This document shows positions 5,236 to 5,598 of a stretch of 5,598 nucleotides of DNA, one piece after another. The stretch comes from an uncultured Lachnospiraceae bacterium (GTDB lineage Bacteria; Bacillota; Clostridia; Lachnospirales; Lachnospiraceae): assembly GCA_902803245.1 (NCBI GenBank), contig CADCPJ010000079.1:1-5598 (forward strand), in the 5' to 3' direction. Position 1 is the stretch's first letter. The number at the start of each line of letters is the position of its first letter. The notes beneath the pieces are model-generated. The model worked only from the letters and a program-made list of their open reading frames with translations. It was not told the DNA's origin and ran no database searches. The position numbers and the translations under genes were made by a program.

Positions 5236-5598
5236 ATGATTCAACAGGAAACGAGACTGAAAGTCGCCGATAATACCGGTGCAAAGGAAATCCTGTGCAT
5301 CCGCGTGAGCGGTGGCTCTACCAGAAGATATGCCTACATCGGCGACACGATCGTTGCTACAGTCAAGGATGCAACACCCGGCGGCGTTGTAAAGAAGGGT
5401 GACGTCGTAAAGGCCGTCGTCGTCCGCACAAAGCACGGCGCCCGCAGAAAAGACGGTTCCTATATCAAGTTCGACGAGAACGCTGCAGTCATCATCAAGG
5501 ATGACAATACGCCGAGAGGCACCCGTATCTTTGGACCGGTCGCCCGTGAGCTCCGTGAGAAACAGTTCATGAAGATCGTTTCTCTGGCTCCGGAAGTA
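5236..5598 (+). CDS. rplN: 50S ribosomal protein L14 (uL14), cut at the window end
   Basis: L14 lies on the subunit interface, forms an intersubunit bridge with 16S rRNA and is the target of the ribosome-silencing factor RsfS. My translation gives 121 residues with no stop before the window ends; the family is 122-123 residues ending SLAPEVL, so only the last residue and the stop are probably missing. It begins [17 protein letters not shown] (1-17). It contains the beta-barrel block [31 protein letters not shown] (about 37-67, of which [15 protein letters not shown] is the family signature) and [13 protein letters not shown] (95-107), whose Thr and Arg correspond to the RsfS-contact region of E. 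coli. The ATG at 5236 has a well-placed Shine-Dalgarno site. It is the first gene of the spc group, with rplX and rplE expected downstream. Confidence 0.97.
   Translation, partial: MIQQETRLKVADNTGAKEILCIRVSGGSTRRYAYIGDTIVATVKDATPGGVVKKGDVVKAVVVRTKHGARRKDGSYIKFDENAAVIIKDDNTPRGTRIFGPVARELREKQFMKIVSLAPEV

Noticed and set aside
4762..5436. Minus-strand open frame (224 codons) spanning rpmC, rpsQ and part of rplN
   Set aside because: It crosses three confident genes on the other strand and has no family resemblance. It is a chance frame.
1..5598. A previously undescribed system hidden in the window
   Set aside because: Every base is accounted for by twelve canonical ribosomal protein genes with gaps of at most 60 nt. 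Order, strand and frames are standard, and no foreign gene, repeat array or unusual composition is seen.

Overview
The window is one continuous run of twelve ribosomal protein genes, all on the + strand. It is the classic bacterial S10 operon (rpsJ-rplC-rplD-rplW-rplB-rpsS-rplV-rpsC-rplP-rpmC-rpsQ) running straight into the first gene of the spc operon (rplN). Gene order is fully canonical, every frame is intact, and nothing foreign interrupts the cluster. Only rplN is cut: the window ends 121 codons in, probably one residue before its stop.

The organism is most likely a Gram-positive anaerobe of the Clostridia, probably Lachnospiraceae, with a genome a little over half G+C by eye. The case rests on recalled family sequences: the S10 C-terminus ending in [12 protein letters not shown], an L22 with a basic N-terminal extension beginning [14 protein letters not shown], an L29 containing [19 protein letters not shown], strong AAGGAGG Shine-Dalgarno sites before most genes, and S10 and spc genes joined without a terminator. 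Genus cannot be given.

Layout: 1-28 holds only the rpsJ ribosome binding site, so the operon promoter and any leader lie outside the window. Bases 29-1980 carry rpsJ, rplC, rplD and rplW. The two longest gaps are 59 nt (rpsJ-rplC, with a short hairpin) and 60 nt (rplW-rplB, little structure). Bases 2041-4264 carry rplB, rpsS, rplV and rpsC. From 4268 on, rplP, rpmC and rpsQ are packed 2-3 nt apart, followed by an 18-nt gap and rplN. No stretch over 60 nt lacks a gene, and no tRNA, rRNA, mobile element, CRISPR array or intrinsic terminator is visible.

Together the genes supply four small-subunit proteins (S10, S19, S3, S17) and eight large-subunit proteins (L3, L4, L23, L2, L22, L16, L29, L14). 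They cover peptidyl-transferase support (L2, L3, L16), the exit tunnel and its mouth (L4, L22, L23, L29), the mRNA entry site and 30S head (S3, S10, S19), 30S body assembly (S17) and a subunit bridge (L14). Tight spacing, a TAATG overlap and Shine-Dalgarno sites lying on stop codons or inside the preceding gene suggest translational coupling. I found no new biological system here. The mild oddities are an L16 tail containing a 12-nt tandem repeat, weak Shine-Dalgarno sites for rplP and rpmC, and the rpsJ-rplC hairpin.
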